Positions 27,465 to 36,894 of a stretch of 64,000 nucleotides of DNA are shown here, piece by piece. The position numbers and the translations under genes were made by a program. The notes beneath the pieces were generated by a model. The model was not told the DNA's origin and did not search any database. It saw only the letters and a list, made by a program, of their open reading frames with translations. Source of the stretch: Catellatospora coxensis (GTDB taxonomy: Bacteria > Actinomycetota > Actinomycetes > Mycobacteriales > Micromonosporaceae); NCBI RefSeq assembly GCF_016862635.1, contig NZ_BONI01000001.1, positions 1 through 64,000 on the forward strand, given 5' to 3'. Within the stretch, counting starts at the first letter, position 1. Every line of letters starts with the position of its first letter.

Positions 27465-27998
27465 ATGCGACGACTCCTCGGTCTCCTACTCATCGCATAC
27501 GGGTTCCTGCTGGCCGTCAACACGACCTTCCCCCTCCTGGCCGATCTGGGCGGGGAAAAGGTGACGGCGGGGAACAACGGTGATGCTTTGGTCTGCCAGC
27601 AGGACCTGCTGGCCCCGCCGTACGCGGGCATCTACGGCAACTGCGAGCTCAGCTGGGTCAACGGGCCGCTCCGGGACAGCGGCCGGGTGGTCGGCCGGGA
27701 CGTCGCCGCCGCGCTCGACGCGAACAAGACCGCCGTCCCGGCGGTCGCGATCACCGGCATGGACGGGTACGCCTTCATCGCGCCCACGGGCCTGGAGCGC
27801 ATCGCCGGCTTCGCCGCCCCGCTGGTGATCGTCTTCGGCCTGATCCTGCTGTTCGCCCCGCGCAAGCGCCGCCGCAGGAGCGGTGGCCACTCGCACGGGG
27901 ACCACGACGGTGACGACGACTACGACAGCGACGACTCCGGCGACTCGGGTGACTCCGGCGGCGACGGCGGGGGCGACGGCGGGGGCGGCGGCGACTGA
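27465..27998 (+). CDS. Membrane protein with acidic Gly/Asp/Ser tail
   Basis: The 177-residue protein has an N-terminal helix (LLGLLLIAYGFLLAVNTTF), an extracytoplasmic loop of about 85 residues with two Cys (VCQQD and GNCELS) that may pair, a second helix (FAAPLVIVFGLILLF), then KRRRR and a 45-residue low-complexity tail of Asp, Gly and Ser with HSHGDHDGDDD. I do not know the family. The tail could bind metal or be unstructured. ATG 27465 is the first start in frame near the hydrophobic segment. Divergent from aceE with a 202-bp gap. Confidence 0.65.
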   Translation: MRRLLGLLLIAYGFLLAVNTTFPLLADLGGEKVTAGNNGDALVCQQDLLAPPYAGIYGNCELSWVNGPLRDSGRVVGRDVAAALDANKTAVPAVAITGMDGYAFIAPTGLERIAGFAAPLVIVFGLILLFAPRKRRRRSGGHSHGDHDGDDDYDSDDSGDSGDSGGDGGGDGGGGGD

Positions 27999-28029
27999 CC
28001 GCTGCCTGCCGCTGCGCCCTCCCGGTGTC

Positions 28030-28094
28030 AAGATCGGCGTTTCCGGTCCAGAAGTGCGGTCCGACCTCACTTCCTGACCGGGAACGCCGATCTT
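28030..28094 (+). terminator. Long hairpin after the membrane protein gene
   Basis: Arms 28030-28048 and 28076-28094 pair over 19 bp with one mismatch; a second 6-bp stem closes inside the loop. It ends the upstream gene and may form on either strand. Confidence 0.75.
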
Positions 28095-28151
28095 CCTTCG
28101 CTCGTGGCCGGGCCGGACCGAGCCGGGATCGGGGGCGTCTAGGGTGGGCGG

Positions 28152-28556
28152 GTGCGTAGTGAAGTGCTGACGGTGCGGACCGGGAACCGGGCGACCGTCG
28201 TCGACATCACCGATCAGGCGGCGTCCTTCGTGCGGGAGCTGGGGGACGGGCTGCTGCACGTGTTCGTGCCGCATGCGACTGCCGGGATCGCGATCATCGA
28301 GACCGGCGCGGGCAGTGACGACGACCTGCTCACGGCGCTGGAGCACGTGCTGCCCGCCGACAACCGCTGGCAGCACCGGCACGGCTCACCCGGGCACGGG
28401 CGCGACCACGTGTTGCCCGCCTTCGTGGCCCCGTACGCCAGCCTGCCGGTCCTGAACGGTCGCATCGCCCTGGGCACCTGGCAGTCGATCTGCCTGGTCG
28501 ACACCAACGGCGACAACCCCACCCGCCAGGTCCGCCTCTCCTTCCTCGCCGGCTGA
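28152..28556 (+). CDS. yjbQ: YjbQ family protein (UPF0047)
   Basis: The 134-residue protein belongs to the UPF0047/YjbQ family, annotated as secondary thiamine-phosphate synthase because the E. coli member complements thiE when overproduced; the true function is unclear. Conserved features are VFVPHATAGIAIIE, HRHGSPGHGRDHVLPAF and LGTWQSICLVDTNG, where His and Glu/Asp residues line the putative active site. GTG 28152 is used; the gene is single. The usual final DGPR-type motif is here DTNGDNPTRQVRL. Confidence 0.9.
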   Translation: MRSEVLTVRTGNRATVVDITDQAASFVRELGDGLLHVFVPHATAGIAIIETGAGSDDDLLTALEHVLPADNRWQHRHGSPGHGRDHVLPAFVAPYASLPVLNGRIALGTWQSICLVDTNGDNPTRQVRLSFLAG

Positions 28557-28655
28557 AACTTTCGGCGGTAGGCCGGTTCCGCTCGCACCGCCCACCCCTC
28601 GCACGCCGCCCGGCCGCGCCCCGCGCCGCCCCGCGCCCCGCGGGCCGCGCCCCCC

Positions 28656-28737
28656 CAAGATCGCTCGATTTGCCCGGCACCTGTGCGTATCTTGAGCGCC
28701 CATTCACCCACCTGCCTGGCAAGTCGAGCGATCTCGG
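28656..28737. repeat. Family B palindrome, copy 1
   Basis: Arms 28658-28679 (AGATCGCTCGATTTGCCCGG plus CA) and 28713-28734 are complementary with three mismatches. Related elements lie at 36621-36703 and 53073-53146. It sits in the 355-bp gap between yjbQ and the GH9 gene. Confidence 0.8.
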
Positions 28738-28824
28738 GCAGCTGCCGGGCGCGTGGCGAAAGGGCGGGGCCGGGCGGGTGATTGACACCCTCGAAATGTG
28801 GCGGCAATAATTCATGGGCGCAGA

Positions 28825-28838
28825 TGGGAGCGCTCCCA
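28825..28838. promoter_or_regulatory. CelR/CebR-type operator
   Basis: The perfect 14-bp palindrome TGGGAGCGCTCCCA is the known binding site of Thermobifida fusca CelR and related LacI-family cellulase regulators. It lies 74 bases upstream of the GH9 start, so cellobiose-induced derepression of the cellulase gene is expected. The regulator gene is not in the window. Confidence 0.92.
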
Positions 28839-28911
28839 GATCTTTGGCGCGTTCTGGCTGCTCACGCCCGCTTTCGATGCACCACCGATCGCCCCATCGA
28901 AAGGACCCCCA

Positions 28912-31476
28912 GTGCGTAGACCCGTGCTGATCGCGCTGGCCGCCGTGGCCGGGCTCGTCTCGACGAGCCTGACCGCCGCCGCCGCCTCGGCCGACGGCCC
29001 TGAGCAGATCGTCAACGGCACCTTCACGTCCGGCCACGCCCCCTGGTGGGGAACGTCGAACATCACGCTCGACTCCAGCGGCGGGCAGTTGTGCGCCGAC
29101 ATCCCCGGCGGCACCGTGAACCCCTGGGACGTGATCATCGGGCAGGACAACGTCCCGCTGGTCGCGGGGGACACCTACAGCTACAGCTTCACCGCGAGCG
29201 CGACGCCCGACAAGGTCGGCAAGGCGCTCATCCAGCTCCCGGTGGACCCGTGGACGCAGTTCCTGGCCGCGAATCCGCTGATGACCGGCACTGCCACCGG
29301 CTACTCGTACACCTTCACCGCGCCCGTCTCCCTTCCGAACGCGCAGGTGGCGTTTCAGATCGGTGGCAGTGCCTCCCCCTGGCGGCTCTGCCTGGACGAC
29401 ATCTCCCTCAAGGGCGGCGCCGAGCCCGAGGTCTACGAGCCCGACACCGGCCCGCGGGTGCGGGTCAACCAGGTCGGCTACCTGACCAAGGGCCCGAAGA
29501 ACGCCACCGTGGTCACCGAGGCGACGGCGGCGCTGCCCTGGCAGCTCAAGAACGCCGGCGGCACCGTGGTCGCGAGCGGGAGCACCACCCCGCGCGGCGT
29601 GGACGCCAGCTCCGGCCAGAACGTGCACTCGATCGACTTCAGCTCGTACGCGGTCGCGGGCGCCGGCTTCACCCTGGTCGCCGACGGGGAGACCAGCCGC
29701 CCGTTCGACCTGGCCGGCAACCTCTACGCGGGGCTGCGCGACGACGCGCTGAAGTTCTTCTACACGCAGCGCTCCGGTGTCGCGATCTCCGACGCCCTGC
29801 GCCCCGGCTACGGGCGGCCGGCGGGCCACGTCGGCGTCGCGCCGAACAAGGGCGACACCTCGGTGCCCTGCCAGCCGGGCGTCTGCGACTACTCGCTGGA
29901 CGTTTCCGGCGGCTGGTACGACGCCGGTGACCACGGCAAGTACGTCGTCAACGGCGGCATCTCGGTGTTCCAGATGGTCAACGAGTTCGAGCGGGGCAAG
30001 TGGGCGGCGACCGCCCAGGCGTTCCCGGACGGCCAGCTGAACCTGCCGGAGAGCGGCAACGGCGTGCCGGACATCCTCGACGAGGCGCGCTGGCAGCTGG
30101 AGTTCCTGCTGAAGATGCAGGTCCCGGCGGGCAAGCCGCTGGCCGGCATGGCCCACCACAAGATCCACGACAGCGAGTGGACCGGCCTGCCGCTGCTGCC
30201 GAACCTCGACGACAAGCAGCGCGAGCTGCACCCGCCGTCGACCGCGGCGACGCTGAACCTGGCCGCCGCGGCGGCCCAGGCGGCCCGCGTGTACGCCCCG
30301 TACGACGCGGCCTTCGCGGCCCGCAACCTGGCCGCGGCCCGCACCGCGTACGCGGCGGCGCTGGCCCACCCGGCGATCTACGCCAGCCCGTCCGACGGCA
30401 CCGGCGGCGGCACGTACGACGACGTCGTCGTGACCGACGAGTTCTACTGGGCAGCCGCCGAGCTGTACCTGACCACCGGTGAGAACCAGTACCGGGACGC
30501 GGTGACGGCTTCGCCGCTGCACACGGCCGACGTGTGGAGCAGCAACGGCTTCGGCTGGCAGTCGCTGGCCGCGCTGGGCCGCCTCGACCTGGCCACGGTG
30601 CCCAGCGCGCTGCCCGGCCGGGCCGCGGTGCGCGCCTCGGTGGTGTCCGGCGCGGAGGAGTACCTGGCCGCGATCGAGGCGCACCCGTACGGCGTGCCGT
30701 ACCAGCCGGCGAACAACTCCTACGACTGGGGCTCCAACAGCCAGATCGCGAACAACCTGGTGGTGCTGTCGGCGGCGTACGACATCACCGGCCAGGACCG
30801 GTTCGCCGACGCGGTGACGCAGGGTGCGGACTACCTGTTCGGCCGCAACGCGCTGAACATGTCCTACGTGACCGGCTACGGCGAGGTGCACGCGAAGAAC
30901 CAGCACAGCCGCTGGTACGCCCACCAGCTCAACCCGGAGCTGCCAAACCCGCCGAAGGGCACCCTGTCCGGCGGCCCGAACTCGTCCATCCAGGACCCGC
31001 TGGCGCAGCAGAAGCTGACCGGCTGCACCGGGCAGTTCTGCTACATCGACGAGATCGACTCGTGGTCCACCAACGAGCTGACCATCAACTGGAACGCCCC
31101 GCTGGCCTGGGTGGCGGCCTTCCTCGCCGGCCAGGGCGACGGCGCGAGCGCGCCCGCGCCCACCTGCAAGGTGACCTACACCAAGCACGCGCAGTGGCCG
31201 GCCGGGTTCAACACCCAGATCACGGTCAAGAACACCGGCCCGACCGCGATCAACGGCTGGACGCTGCGCTGGTCGTTCCTGGGCGGTCAGCGGGTCGACT
31301 CGGTCTGGAGCGCCGCAGCGACCCAGGCCGGCGCGACGGTCAGCGCGAGCAACCTGTCCTGGAACAAGGTCATCGCGCCCGGCCAGTCGGTGACCTTCGG
31401 GTTCCTCGGCGACGTCGCGACCGGCCCCAACCCCGACCCGGCCCTGTTCACCCTGAACGGCGCCGCCTGCTCGTAA
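28912..31476 (+). CDS. Secreted GH9 endoglucanase with CBM4/9-type and CBM2 modules
   Basis: The 854-residue enzyme is exported by a signal ending AAAASA and hydrolyses beta-1,4-glucan. Order of modules: N-terminal CBM4/9-like domain (about 32-175), CelD-type Ig-like domain ([15 protein letters not shown], about 182-265), GH9 catalytic domain (about 275-740) with YDAGDHGKY carrying the catalytic base Asp337/Asp340 and the acid Glu near 721 in TNELTINWN, then a CBM2 module ([15 protein letters not shown] to LNGAACS) with its terminal Cys pair. GTG 28912 follows AAAGGA. A CelR-type operator lies upstream and a 14-bp hairpin follows. Confidence 0.94.
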   Translation: MRRPVLIALAAVAGLVSTSLTAAAASADGPEQIVNGTFTSGHAPWWGTSNITLDSSGGQLCADIPGGTVNPWDVIIGQDNVPLVAGDTYSYSFTASATPDKVGKALIQLPVDPWTQFLAANPLMTGTATGYSYTFTAPVSLPNAQVAFQIGGSASPWRLCLDDISLKGGAEPEVYEPDTGPRVRVNQVGYLTKGPKNATVVTEATAALPWQLKNAGGTVVASGSTTPRGVDASSGQNVHSIDFSSYAVAGAGFTLVADGETSRPFDLAGNLYAGLRDDALKFFYTQRSGVAISDALRPGYGRPAGHVGVAPNKGDTSVPCQPGVCDYSLDVSGGWYDAGDHGKYVVNGGISVFQMVNEFERGKWAATAQAFPDGQLNLPESGNGVPDILDEARWQLEFLLKMQVPAGKPLAGMAHHKIHDSEWTGLPLLPNLDDKQRELHPPSTAATLNLAAAAAQAARVYAPYDAAFAARNLAAARTAYAAALAHPAIYASPSDGTGGGTYDDVVVTDEFYWAAAELYLTTGENQYRDAVTASPLHTADVWSSNGFGWQSLAALGRLDLATVPSALPGRAAVRASVVSGAEEYLAAIEAHPYGVPYQPANNSYDWGSNSQIANNLVVLSAAYDITGQDRFADAVTQGADYLFGRNALNMSYVTGYGEVHAKNQHSRWYAHQLNPELPNPPKGTLSGGPNSSIQDPLAQQKLTGCTGQFCYIDEIDSWSTNELTINWNAPLAWVAAFLAGQGDGASAPAPTCKVTYTKHAQWPAGFNTQITVKNTGPTAINGWTLRWSFLGGQRVDSVWSAAATQAGATVSASNLSWNKVIAPGQSVTFGFLGDVATGPNPDPALFTLNGAACS

Positions 31477-31490
31477 CACCTCCTCCCACA

Positions 31491-31523
31491 GGGGCGGTCG
31501 CGGCCACAAGCCGCGGCCGCCCC
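31491..31523 (+). terminator. Terminator of the GH9 gene
   Basis: 14-bp stem with one G-T pair (31491-31504 with 31510-31523), loop CACAA, starting 15 bases after the stop. Confidence 0.8.
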
Positions 31524-31570
31524 GCCCCATTGGGACGCTTCCCCCGGGCCGGTTTGGGTAGCCTCATTTC

Positions 31571-33145
31571 ATGAGCGAACGATTCACGGGATCGGACGGC
31601 CCCGACCTCGTCGACGCCCCGATCGTCGCGGTGACGGTGTTCCCGGACCGGGCGCGGGTGACCCGGCGCGCCACGGTGACCCTGACCCCGGGCGAGCACC
31701 GCGTCCCGTGTGGACCCCTGCCGCTGAACCTGCTGCGCGACTCGGTGCGGGTGTCCGGCCACGGCCCGGCCGCCGTCGCCGGGGTGAACGTGGTGACCCG
31801 CCGCGAGCCGGTGACCACGCACGGCGCCGTCGTCGAGCTGGAGGCGGAGCTGCGCGAGATCGAGGCGGTGATCGCCGTGCTCGACGACGCCGACACGGTC
31901 GCGACCGCCCGGGAGCGTTTCCTGGGCAGGCTGGCCATGCGCGGCGCGGGCACGCTGGCCGCCGGTGAGCCCGGGGCGGCGGCCCGCTTCGCCGACGGGC
32001 TGGACGAGCAGCTCACCGCGATCCACGCGGGCCGCCGCAGCCGTGAGCGGGAGCGGTTCGACCTGCACCGCCGCCGGGAGGCGGCCGAGCGCCGGCTGAT
32101 GGACCTGCGCGGCAGCACCCGCCCGGACCGGCTGGCCGCGGAGATCCTGCTGGAGGTCGACGAGGCGGGCGAGATCGAGCTGGAGCTGGCGTACGTGGTG
32201 CCCGGCGCGAGCTGGAGCAGCGGCTACGACCTGCGGCTCGCGGGGGACGCGCTGACGCTGACCTGGCACGGCATGATCACCCAGCGGACCGGTGAGGACT
32301 GGCCGGAGTGCGCGCTCAAACTGTCCACGGCCCGCCCCGCGGGCGCGCTGGAGGTGCCCGAGCTGGACCCGTGGTTCGTCGACGTGGAGCGCCCGGTCCT
32401 CTACCAGCCCGTGGCGATGGCGATGGCGGCCCCACCGCCGCCCGCCCCGGGGGCCGCGCCGATGCAGACGATGATGCCCAAGGCGCGGGCCGCGGTGCGG
32501 GAGACCAGCGCGAGCGTGGAGGAGGGACCGGTCGCGGCGACGTACACCCCGCTCAAGCCGGTGGCCGTGCCCGCCGACGGCACCGCGCACCGCACCCTCA
32601 TCGCGCGCTTCGACCTGGCCGCCCGCCTCGACCACATCACCGCCCCGGTACGCGCCGAGGAGGCGACGCTGCGCGCCACCGTGCTCAACACCTCCGGCCA
32701 CACCCTGCCCGGCGGCTCCGCGGCCCTCTTCCACGAGGGCGACTTCGTCGGCTCCACCCGCCTCGACCCCTGGGCCCCCCACGAGGAGCGCGAACTGGCC
32801 CTGGGCGTCGACGACCGCGTCCGCGTCGAGCGCGAACTCGTCCGCCGCGCCGCCAGCAAGGCCACCCTCGGCTCCTCCCGCCGCACCGACGCCGAATACA
32901 AGATCACCATCGCGAACCACACCCCCCGCGACATCACCGTGACCGTCCTCGACCAGCTCCCCGTCTCCCGCGACTCCCAGATCACCGTCAAGGAACTCCA
33001 CACCAAACCCGACCCCGCCGACCGCTCCGACCTCGGCGTCTACACCTGGAAACTAGCCCTCGCCCCCAACGCCACCCAGGAAATCCACTTCGCCCTCCGC
33101 GTCGAATCCGCCAAGGGCGTCGACATCTCCGGCTGGCGCGACTGA
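31571..33145 (+). CDS. DUF4139 / mucoidy-inhibitor MuiA-like protein
   Basis: The 524-residue protein has the N-terminal DUF4140 part (VVAVTVFPDRARVTRRATV-type segment at 18-36), a charged coiled-coil-like stretch (ELEAELREIEAVIAVL and RRSRERERFDLHRRREAAERR, about 92-180) and the C-terminal DUF4139 domain (WSSGYDLRLAGDALTLTWHG onward, LPVSRDSQITVKEL near the end). The family includes MuiA; the molecular role is unknown. No signal peptide is evident. ATG 31571. Codons in the last 400 bases are strikingly C-rich compared with the first part. Ends convergently with the phosphoesterase gene at a 20-bp hairpin. Confidence 0.85.
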   Translation: MSERFTGSDGPDLVDAPIVAVTVFPDRARVTRRATVTLTPGEHRVPCGPLPLNLLRDSVRVSGHGPAAVAGVNVVTRREPVTTHGAVVELEAELREIEAVIAVLDDADTVATARERFLGRLAMRGAGTLAAGEPGAAARFADGLDEQLTAIHAGRRSRERERFDLHRRREAAERRLMDLRGSTRPDRLAAEILLEVDEAGEIELELAYVVPGASWSSGYDLRLAGDALTLTWHGMITQRTGEDWPECALKLSTARPAGALEVPELDPWFVDVERPVLYQPVAMAMAAPPPPAPGAAPMQTMMPKARAAVRETSASVEEGPVAATYTPLKPVAVPADGTAHRTLIARFDLAARLDHITAPVRAEEATLRATVLNTSGHTLPGGSAALFHEGDFVGSTRLDPWAPHEERELALGVDDRVRVERELVRRAASKATLGSSRRTDAEYKITIANHTPRDITVTVLDQLPVSRDSQITVKELHTKPDPADRSDLGVYTWKLALAPNATQEIHFALRVESAKGVDISGWRD

Positions 33146-33154
33146 CCCGACACG

Positions 33155-33243
33155 AAGATCGCGACGATCTTGCGTGGACTGTGGGGATGACACGCCCCAA
33201 TCGGGCATATCCTCAACAGTTCGCGCAAGATCGTCGCGATCTT
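33155..33243. terminator. 20-bp perfect inverted repeat
   Basis: Arms 33155-33174 and 33224-33243 are perfectly complementary; each arm is itself a near palindrome (AAGATCG-CGA-CGATCTT). It separates two convergent genes. Confidence 0.8.
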
Positions 33244-33260
33244 GAGCGTGGGGCGGCGGG

Positions 33261-34187
33261 TCAGTGGCAGGTGGCGAGGCCTTGGTCCTGGAAGGTGCTG
33301 CCGGGTGGGGTGACGAATTTCCAGGTGTAGGAGTCCTGGTAGAGGGAGAGTTTCAGGACGCCGAAGGTGTCGTCGTTGCGGGCTCGGGAGTTGGGGGCGA
33401 TGGTCTTGCTGAAGCCGTTGAGGCCGCCGCCGCCGGTGCCGACGGTGAACTGGCGGACGCCTTTCTCCTTGTCGAGCTCGCCGTCGGGGGTCTGGGGGGC
33501 GAAGCGCTCGTAGTGGTGGTTGTGGCCGTTGAGGACGAGTTCGACGCCGTGGTCGTAGAGGAGCTGGAAGAAGGGCTTCACGCGGGGGTCCGAGCCGTGT
33601 TTCCAGCCTGAGGTGAACAGGGGGTGGTGCCACATGGCGACGGTGCACTTGGCGTCGGAGGACTCCAGCTCCTCGCGGAGCCAGTCGGCCTGGTCGGAGT
33701 CGTCCTCGCAGTCGACCAGGTCGCAGGTGGAGTTGAGGACCAGGACCTGCCAGCCGTTCAGCTCGTACGAGTACCAGCCCTTGTCCTTCTCGCCGGCGGC
33801 GTCGCCGAAGTAGTCGTAGTAGGGCCCGCCGTTGTCGGTGCGCATGTCGTGGTTGCCGATGGCGGGGCGGGTGCGGTCCTTGTGGCGGCCCCAGTGCGGC
33901 TCGTAGCACTTCTGGAACTGTTCGGCGGTGCCCGCCACGTAGGCGTTGTCGCCGAGTGTGAACACCGTGCCGGGGATCCGGTCGAGCAGTTTCGCGGTGG
34001 CCTCGTCGCCGTCGCTGAGGCAACTGCCGATGTCGCCGGCGCCGACCAGCACCGCGGGTTCCTCGGCGGCGGGCGCGCGCTCCGGCGCGGCGAGGGCGGC
34101 GGGCTGCTGGGGCGCGAGTGCGGCGAAAAGGCCGAGACCTGCGGCGGCGAGCAGGAGACGGCGGGCACGGGGGGACCGGTGAACCAT
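33261..34187 (-). CDS. Secreted metallophosphoesterase
   Basis: The 308-residue protein has an N-terminal signal peptide (RRLLLAAAGLGLFAALAP) and the calcineurin-like phosphoesterase motifs in order: GAGDIG (about 50), GDNAYV (about 79), GNHDMR (about 111), WHHPLF (about 186) and NGHNHHYER (about 220). It probably hydrolyses phosphate esters outside the cell with a dinuclear metal centre and resembles the purple acid phosphatase branch. ATG 34187. Convergent with the DUF4139 gene and divergent from the fused E1 gene with a gap of about 110 bp. Confidence 0.92.
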   Translation of the reverse strand: MVHRSPRARRLLLAAAGLGLFAALAPQQPAALAAPERAPAAEEPAVLVGAGDIGSCLSDGDEATAKLLDRIPGTVFTLGDNAYVAGTAEQFQKCYEPHWGRHKDRTRPAIGNHDMRTDNGGPYYDYFGDAAGEKDKGWYSYELNGWQVLVLNSTCDLVDCEDDSDQADWLREELESSDAKCTVAMWHHPLFTSGWKHGSDPRVKPFFQLLYDHGVELVLNGHNHHYERFAPQTPDGELDKEKGVRQFTVGTGGGGLNGFSKTIAPNSRARNDDTFGVLKLSLYQDSYTWKFVTPPGSTFQDQGLATCH

Positions 34188-34300
34188 GACGCAGATTATG
34201 GGTAAATCTGGATAAATCGTCCATCTTGTGCAGTGGTCTGGCGTGTCCGATCGCCGATCCGGGTGGTCGCCCCCGCCTCCTCTGGGTAATGCTGTGCAGC

Positions 34301-36607
34301 GTGAGCACCTCTCATGATCTCGACGAACGGTTCCGGAGCGCGCTGGCGGCCTGGACCGCCGGCACCCCGCCGAACGGCGATCCGCATGCGACGGTGCGCC
34401 CCGACAGCGGCCTGACCGGGGCCATGGCCAGGGAACTCTTCGACGCCCAGGTCACCAGCCGGCACCTGGACCTGGCCGCGCGGCGGCTGCGTGCCGACGG
34501 CGCCGGGTACTACACCATCGGCTCGGCCGGCCACGAGGGCAACGCGGGCGTCGCCGCGGCGCTGCGCCCCACCGACCCGGCGCTGCTGCACTACCGCTCC
34601 GGAGCCTTCTACGCCGCCCGCGCCGCCCAGCTCGCCGAGGGCAAGGTCGACGCCATCCGCGACGTGCTGCGCGGCATCGTGGCCAGCGCCGCCGAACCCA
34701 TCGCGGGCGGGCGGCACAAGGTGTTCGGCAGCACCGACCTCAACATCATCCCGACGACCTCGACCATCGCCTCGCACCTGCCCCGCGCGGTCGGGCTGGC
34801 ATTCGCCGTCGAGCGCTCCCGGCAGGGCCTGGACGCCCGGCGGGGCCGGCACGCCGCAGAGGACGGCGGGCCCGCGCTGGTGCCGCCCGCCTGGCCTCGC
34901 GACGCCGTCGTGCTGTGCTCGTTCGGCGACGCCTCGGTCAACCACGCCAGCGCCGTCGCCGCCTTCAACACCGCGGGCTGGTCCGACTTCACCGGGCTGC
35001 GGCTGCCGCTGCTGTTCGTGTGCGAGGACAACGGCCTGGGCATCAGCGTGCGCTCGCCCGCCGGCTGGGTCGGCGAGACCCTGCGCGCGCGGCCCGGCCT
35101 GCGCTACTTCCACGCCGACGGCTGCGACCTCGCCGACACGTACGCCGTGTCCCGCTCCGCCGTCTCCTGGGTGCGCCGCCACCGCCGCCCCGCCGTGCTG
35201 CACCTGCGCACCGTACGGCTGATGGGCCACGCCGGGGCCGACGCCGAGCTGGCCTACCGGACCACCGCCGAGATCGAGCACGACCTGGCCCTGGACCCGC
35301 TGCTGCGCACCGCGCGGCTGCTCGTCGACGCCGGGCAGGCCAGCCCGATGGAACTGCTCAGCCGGTACGACGAGATCGGCTGGCGGGTGCAGCAGGCCGC
35401 CGCCGGAGTGCGCGACGAGCCGAAGCTCGCCTCCGCTGCCGAGGTCGTCGCCCCGCTGGCCCCCCGCCGCCCGCTGCGCGTCGCCAAGACCATCGCGGCG
35501 GCCGGGGAACGCGCCGCCGGGGCCGCGCTCGCCGAGCGCCACCGCATCTTCGGCGGCAAGCTCCCTGAGCAGACCGGCCCGCAGACGCTCGCCCAGGCCG
35601 TCAACGCCACCCTGGCCGACCTCATGATCAGCCACCCGCAGGCCATGGTCTTCGGCGAGGACGTGGCCCGCAAGGGCGGCGTCTACGGGGTCACCAAGGG
35701 CCTGCGCGACCGCTTCGGCCCCGCCAGGGTCTTCGACACCCTGCTCGACGAGACGTCCATCCTCGGCCTCGGGCTCGGCGCCGGGCTGGGCGGGCTGCTG
35801 CCCATCCCCGAGATCCAGTACCTGGCGTACCTGCACAACGCCGAGGACCAGCTGCGCGGCGAGGCGGCCAGCATGCGCTTCTTCTCGCAGGGGGCGTACC
35901 GCAACCCGATGGTCGTGCGCATCGCCGGGCTGGCGTACCAGAAGGGCTTCGGCGGGCACTTCCACAACGACCACTCGGTGGCCGTGCTGCGCGACATCCC
36001 CGGCCTGGTCGTGGCCGTGCCCTCGCGCGCCGACGACGCCGCCGCGATGCTGCGCACCTGCGTCGCCGCCGCCGAGGTCGACGGCACGGTCAGCGTGTTC
36101 CTGGAGCCCATCGCCCTCTACCACACCCGCGACCTGCACACCGACGGCGACGGCGGCTGGCTGAGCCCGTACGCCGCGCCGGACCGCTGGGCCGACACCC
36201 ACGTGCCCGTGGGCCGCGCCCGCAGCCACTCCTACGGGGCCGGGGACCGGCTCACCGTGCTCACCTTCGGCAACGGCGTACGCATGTCCCTGCGTGTCGC
36301 CGCGCGGCTGGCCGAGGAGGGCCACGGCTGCCGCGTCGTGGACCTGCGCTGGCTCGCCCCGCTGCCGCTCGCCGACATCGTGCGCGAGGCCGGGGCCACC
36401 GGCCGCGTCCTGGTCGTCGACGAGACCCGCCGCTCCGGCGGCGTCGGCGAGGGCGTGCTCGCCGCGCTCGTCGACGCCGGCTACGTCGGCCTGGCCCGCC
36501 GCGTCGCCGCCGTGGACACCTTCCTGCCGCTGGGCCCCGCCGCCGACCACGTCCTGGTCGGCGAGGACGCCATCGAACGCGCCGCCCGCGCCCTCCTGGC
36601 CGCCTGA
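34301..36607 (+). CDS. Fused E1 alpha-beta 2-oxoacid dehydrogenase
   Basis: The 768-residue protein fuses the alpha (about 1-390) and beta (about 430-768) subunits of a thiamine-dependent branched-chain-type E1. The alpha part holds YYTIGSAGHEGN, the thiamine motif from CSFGDASVNHAS to CEDNGLGISV, and VRLMGHAGADAEL. The beta part holds VFGEDVARKGGVYGVTKGL, DTLLDETSILGLGLGAG, FFSQGAYRNPMVVRI and VVDLRWLAPLPL. It would decarboxylate a branched 2-oxoacid or related substrate and feed an E2. No E2 or E3 gene is adjacent. GTG 34301 is chosen by family length; ATG 34289 is four codons longer. Neither has a good ribosome site, so the start is uncertain. Confidence 0.9.
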   Translation: MSTSHDLDERFRSALAAWTAGTPPNGDPHATVRPDSGLTGAMARELFDAQVTSRHLDLAARRLRADGAGYYTIGSAGHEGNAGVAAALRPTDPALLHYRSGAFYAARAAQLAEGKVDAIRDVLRGIVASAAEPIAGGRHKVFGSTDLNIIPTTSTIASHLPRAVGLAFAVERSRQGLDARRGRHAAEDGGPALVPPAWPRDAVVLCSFGDASVNHASAVAAFNTAGWSDFTGLRLPLLFVCEDNGLGISVRSPAGWVGETLRARPGLRYFHADGCDLADTYAVSRSAVSWVRRHRRPAVLHLRTVRLMGHAGADAELAYRTTAEIEHDLALDPLLRTARLLVDAGQASPMELLSRYDEIGWRVQQAAAGVRDEPKLASAAEVVAPLAPRRPLRVAKTIAAAGERAAGAALAERHRIFGGKLPEQTGPQTLAQAVNATLADLMISHPQAMVFGEDVARKGGVYGVTKGLRDRFGPARVFDTLLDETSILGLGLGAGLGGLLPIPEIQYLAYLHNAEDQLRGEAASMRFFSQGAYRNPMVVRIAGLAYQKGFGGHFHNDHSVAVLRDIPGLVVAVPSRADDAAAMLRTCVAAAEVDGTVSVFLEPIALYHTRDLHTDGDGGWLSPYAAPDRWADTHVPVGRARSHSYGAGDRLTVLTFGNGVRMSLRVAARLAEEGHGCRVVDLRWLAPLPLADIVREAGATGRVLVVDETRRSGGVGEGVLAALVDAGYVGLARRVAAVDTFLPLGPAADHVLVGEDAIERAARALLAA

Positions 36608-36620
36608 ACGGGCAGTAGGG

Positions 36621-36703
36621 CCAAGATCACTCGATTTGCCCGACATGTGGGCGAAAACCGGAGCAAGATACGCATAGGTGCCGGGCAAGTCGGATGACCT
36701 TGG
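36621..36703. repeat. Family B palindrome, copy 2
   Basis: Arms 36621-36645 and 36679-36703 are imperfectly complementary and share CTCGA-TTGCCCG-type core with copies at 28656 and 53073. It follows the fused E1 gene directly. Confidence 0.8.
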
Positions 36704-36894
36704 GCGGATGCGGTCCCCGCGCCGCCCCCGGCAGCGCCTGAGCCGCGTTTTTGGCGACCCGCCGAGGCCGCCACTTGCGCTGGACGCTAGAACTGTGTGG
36801 ACTACCCGCAGTCGGCTGTGACGCCGACGACAATAATCGAGTGACCCCGCAGCGAACCGCGGGTGTCCGGAAAACGAAGAGGAGGCACAAGACA

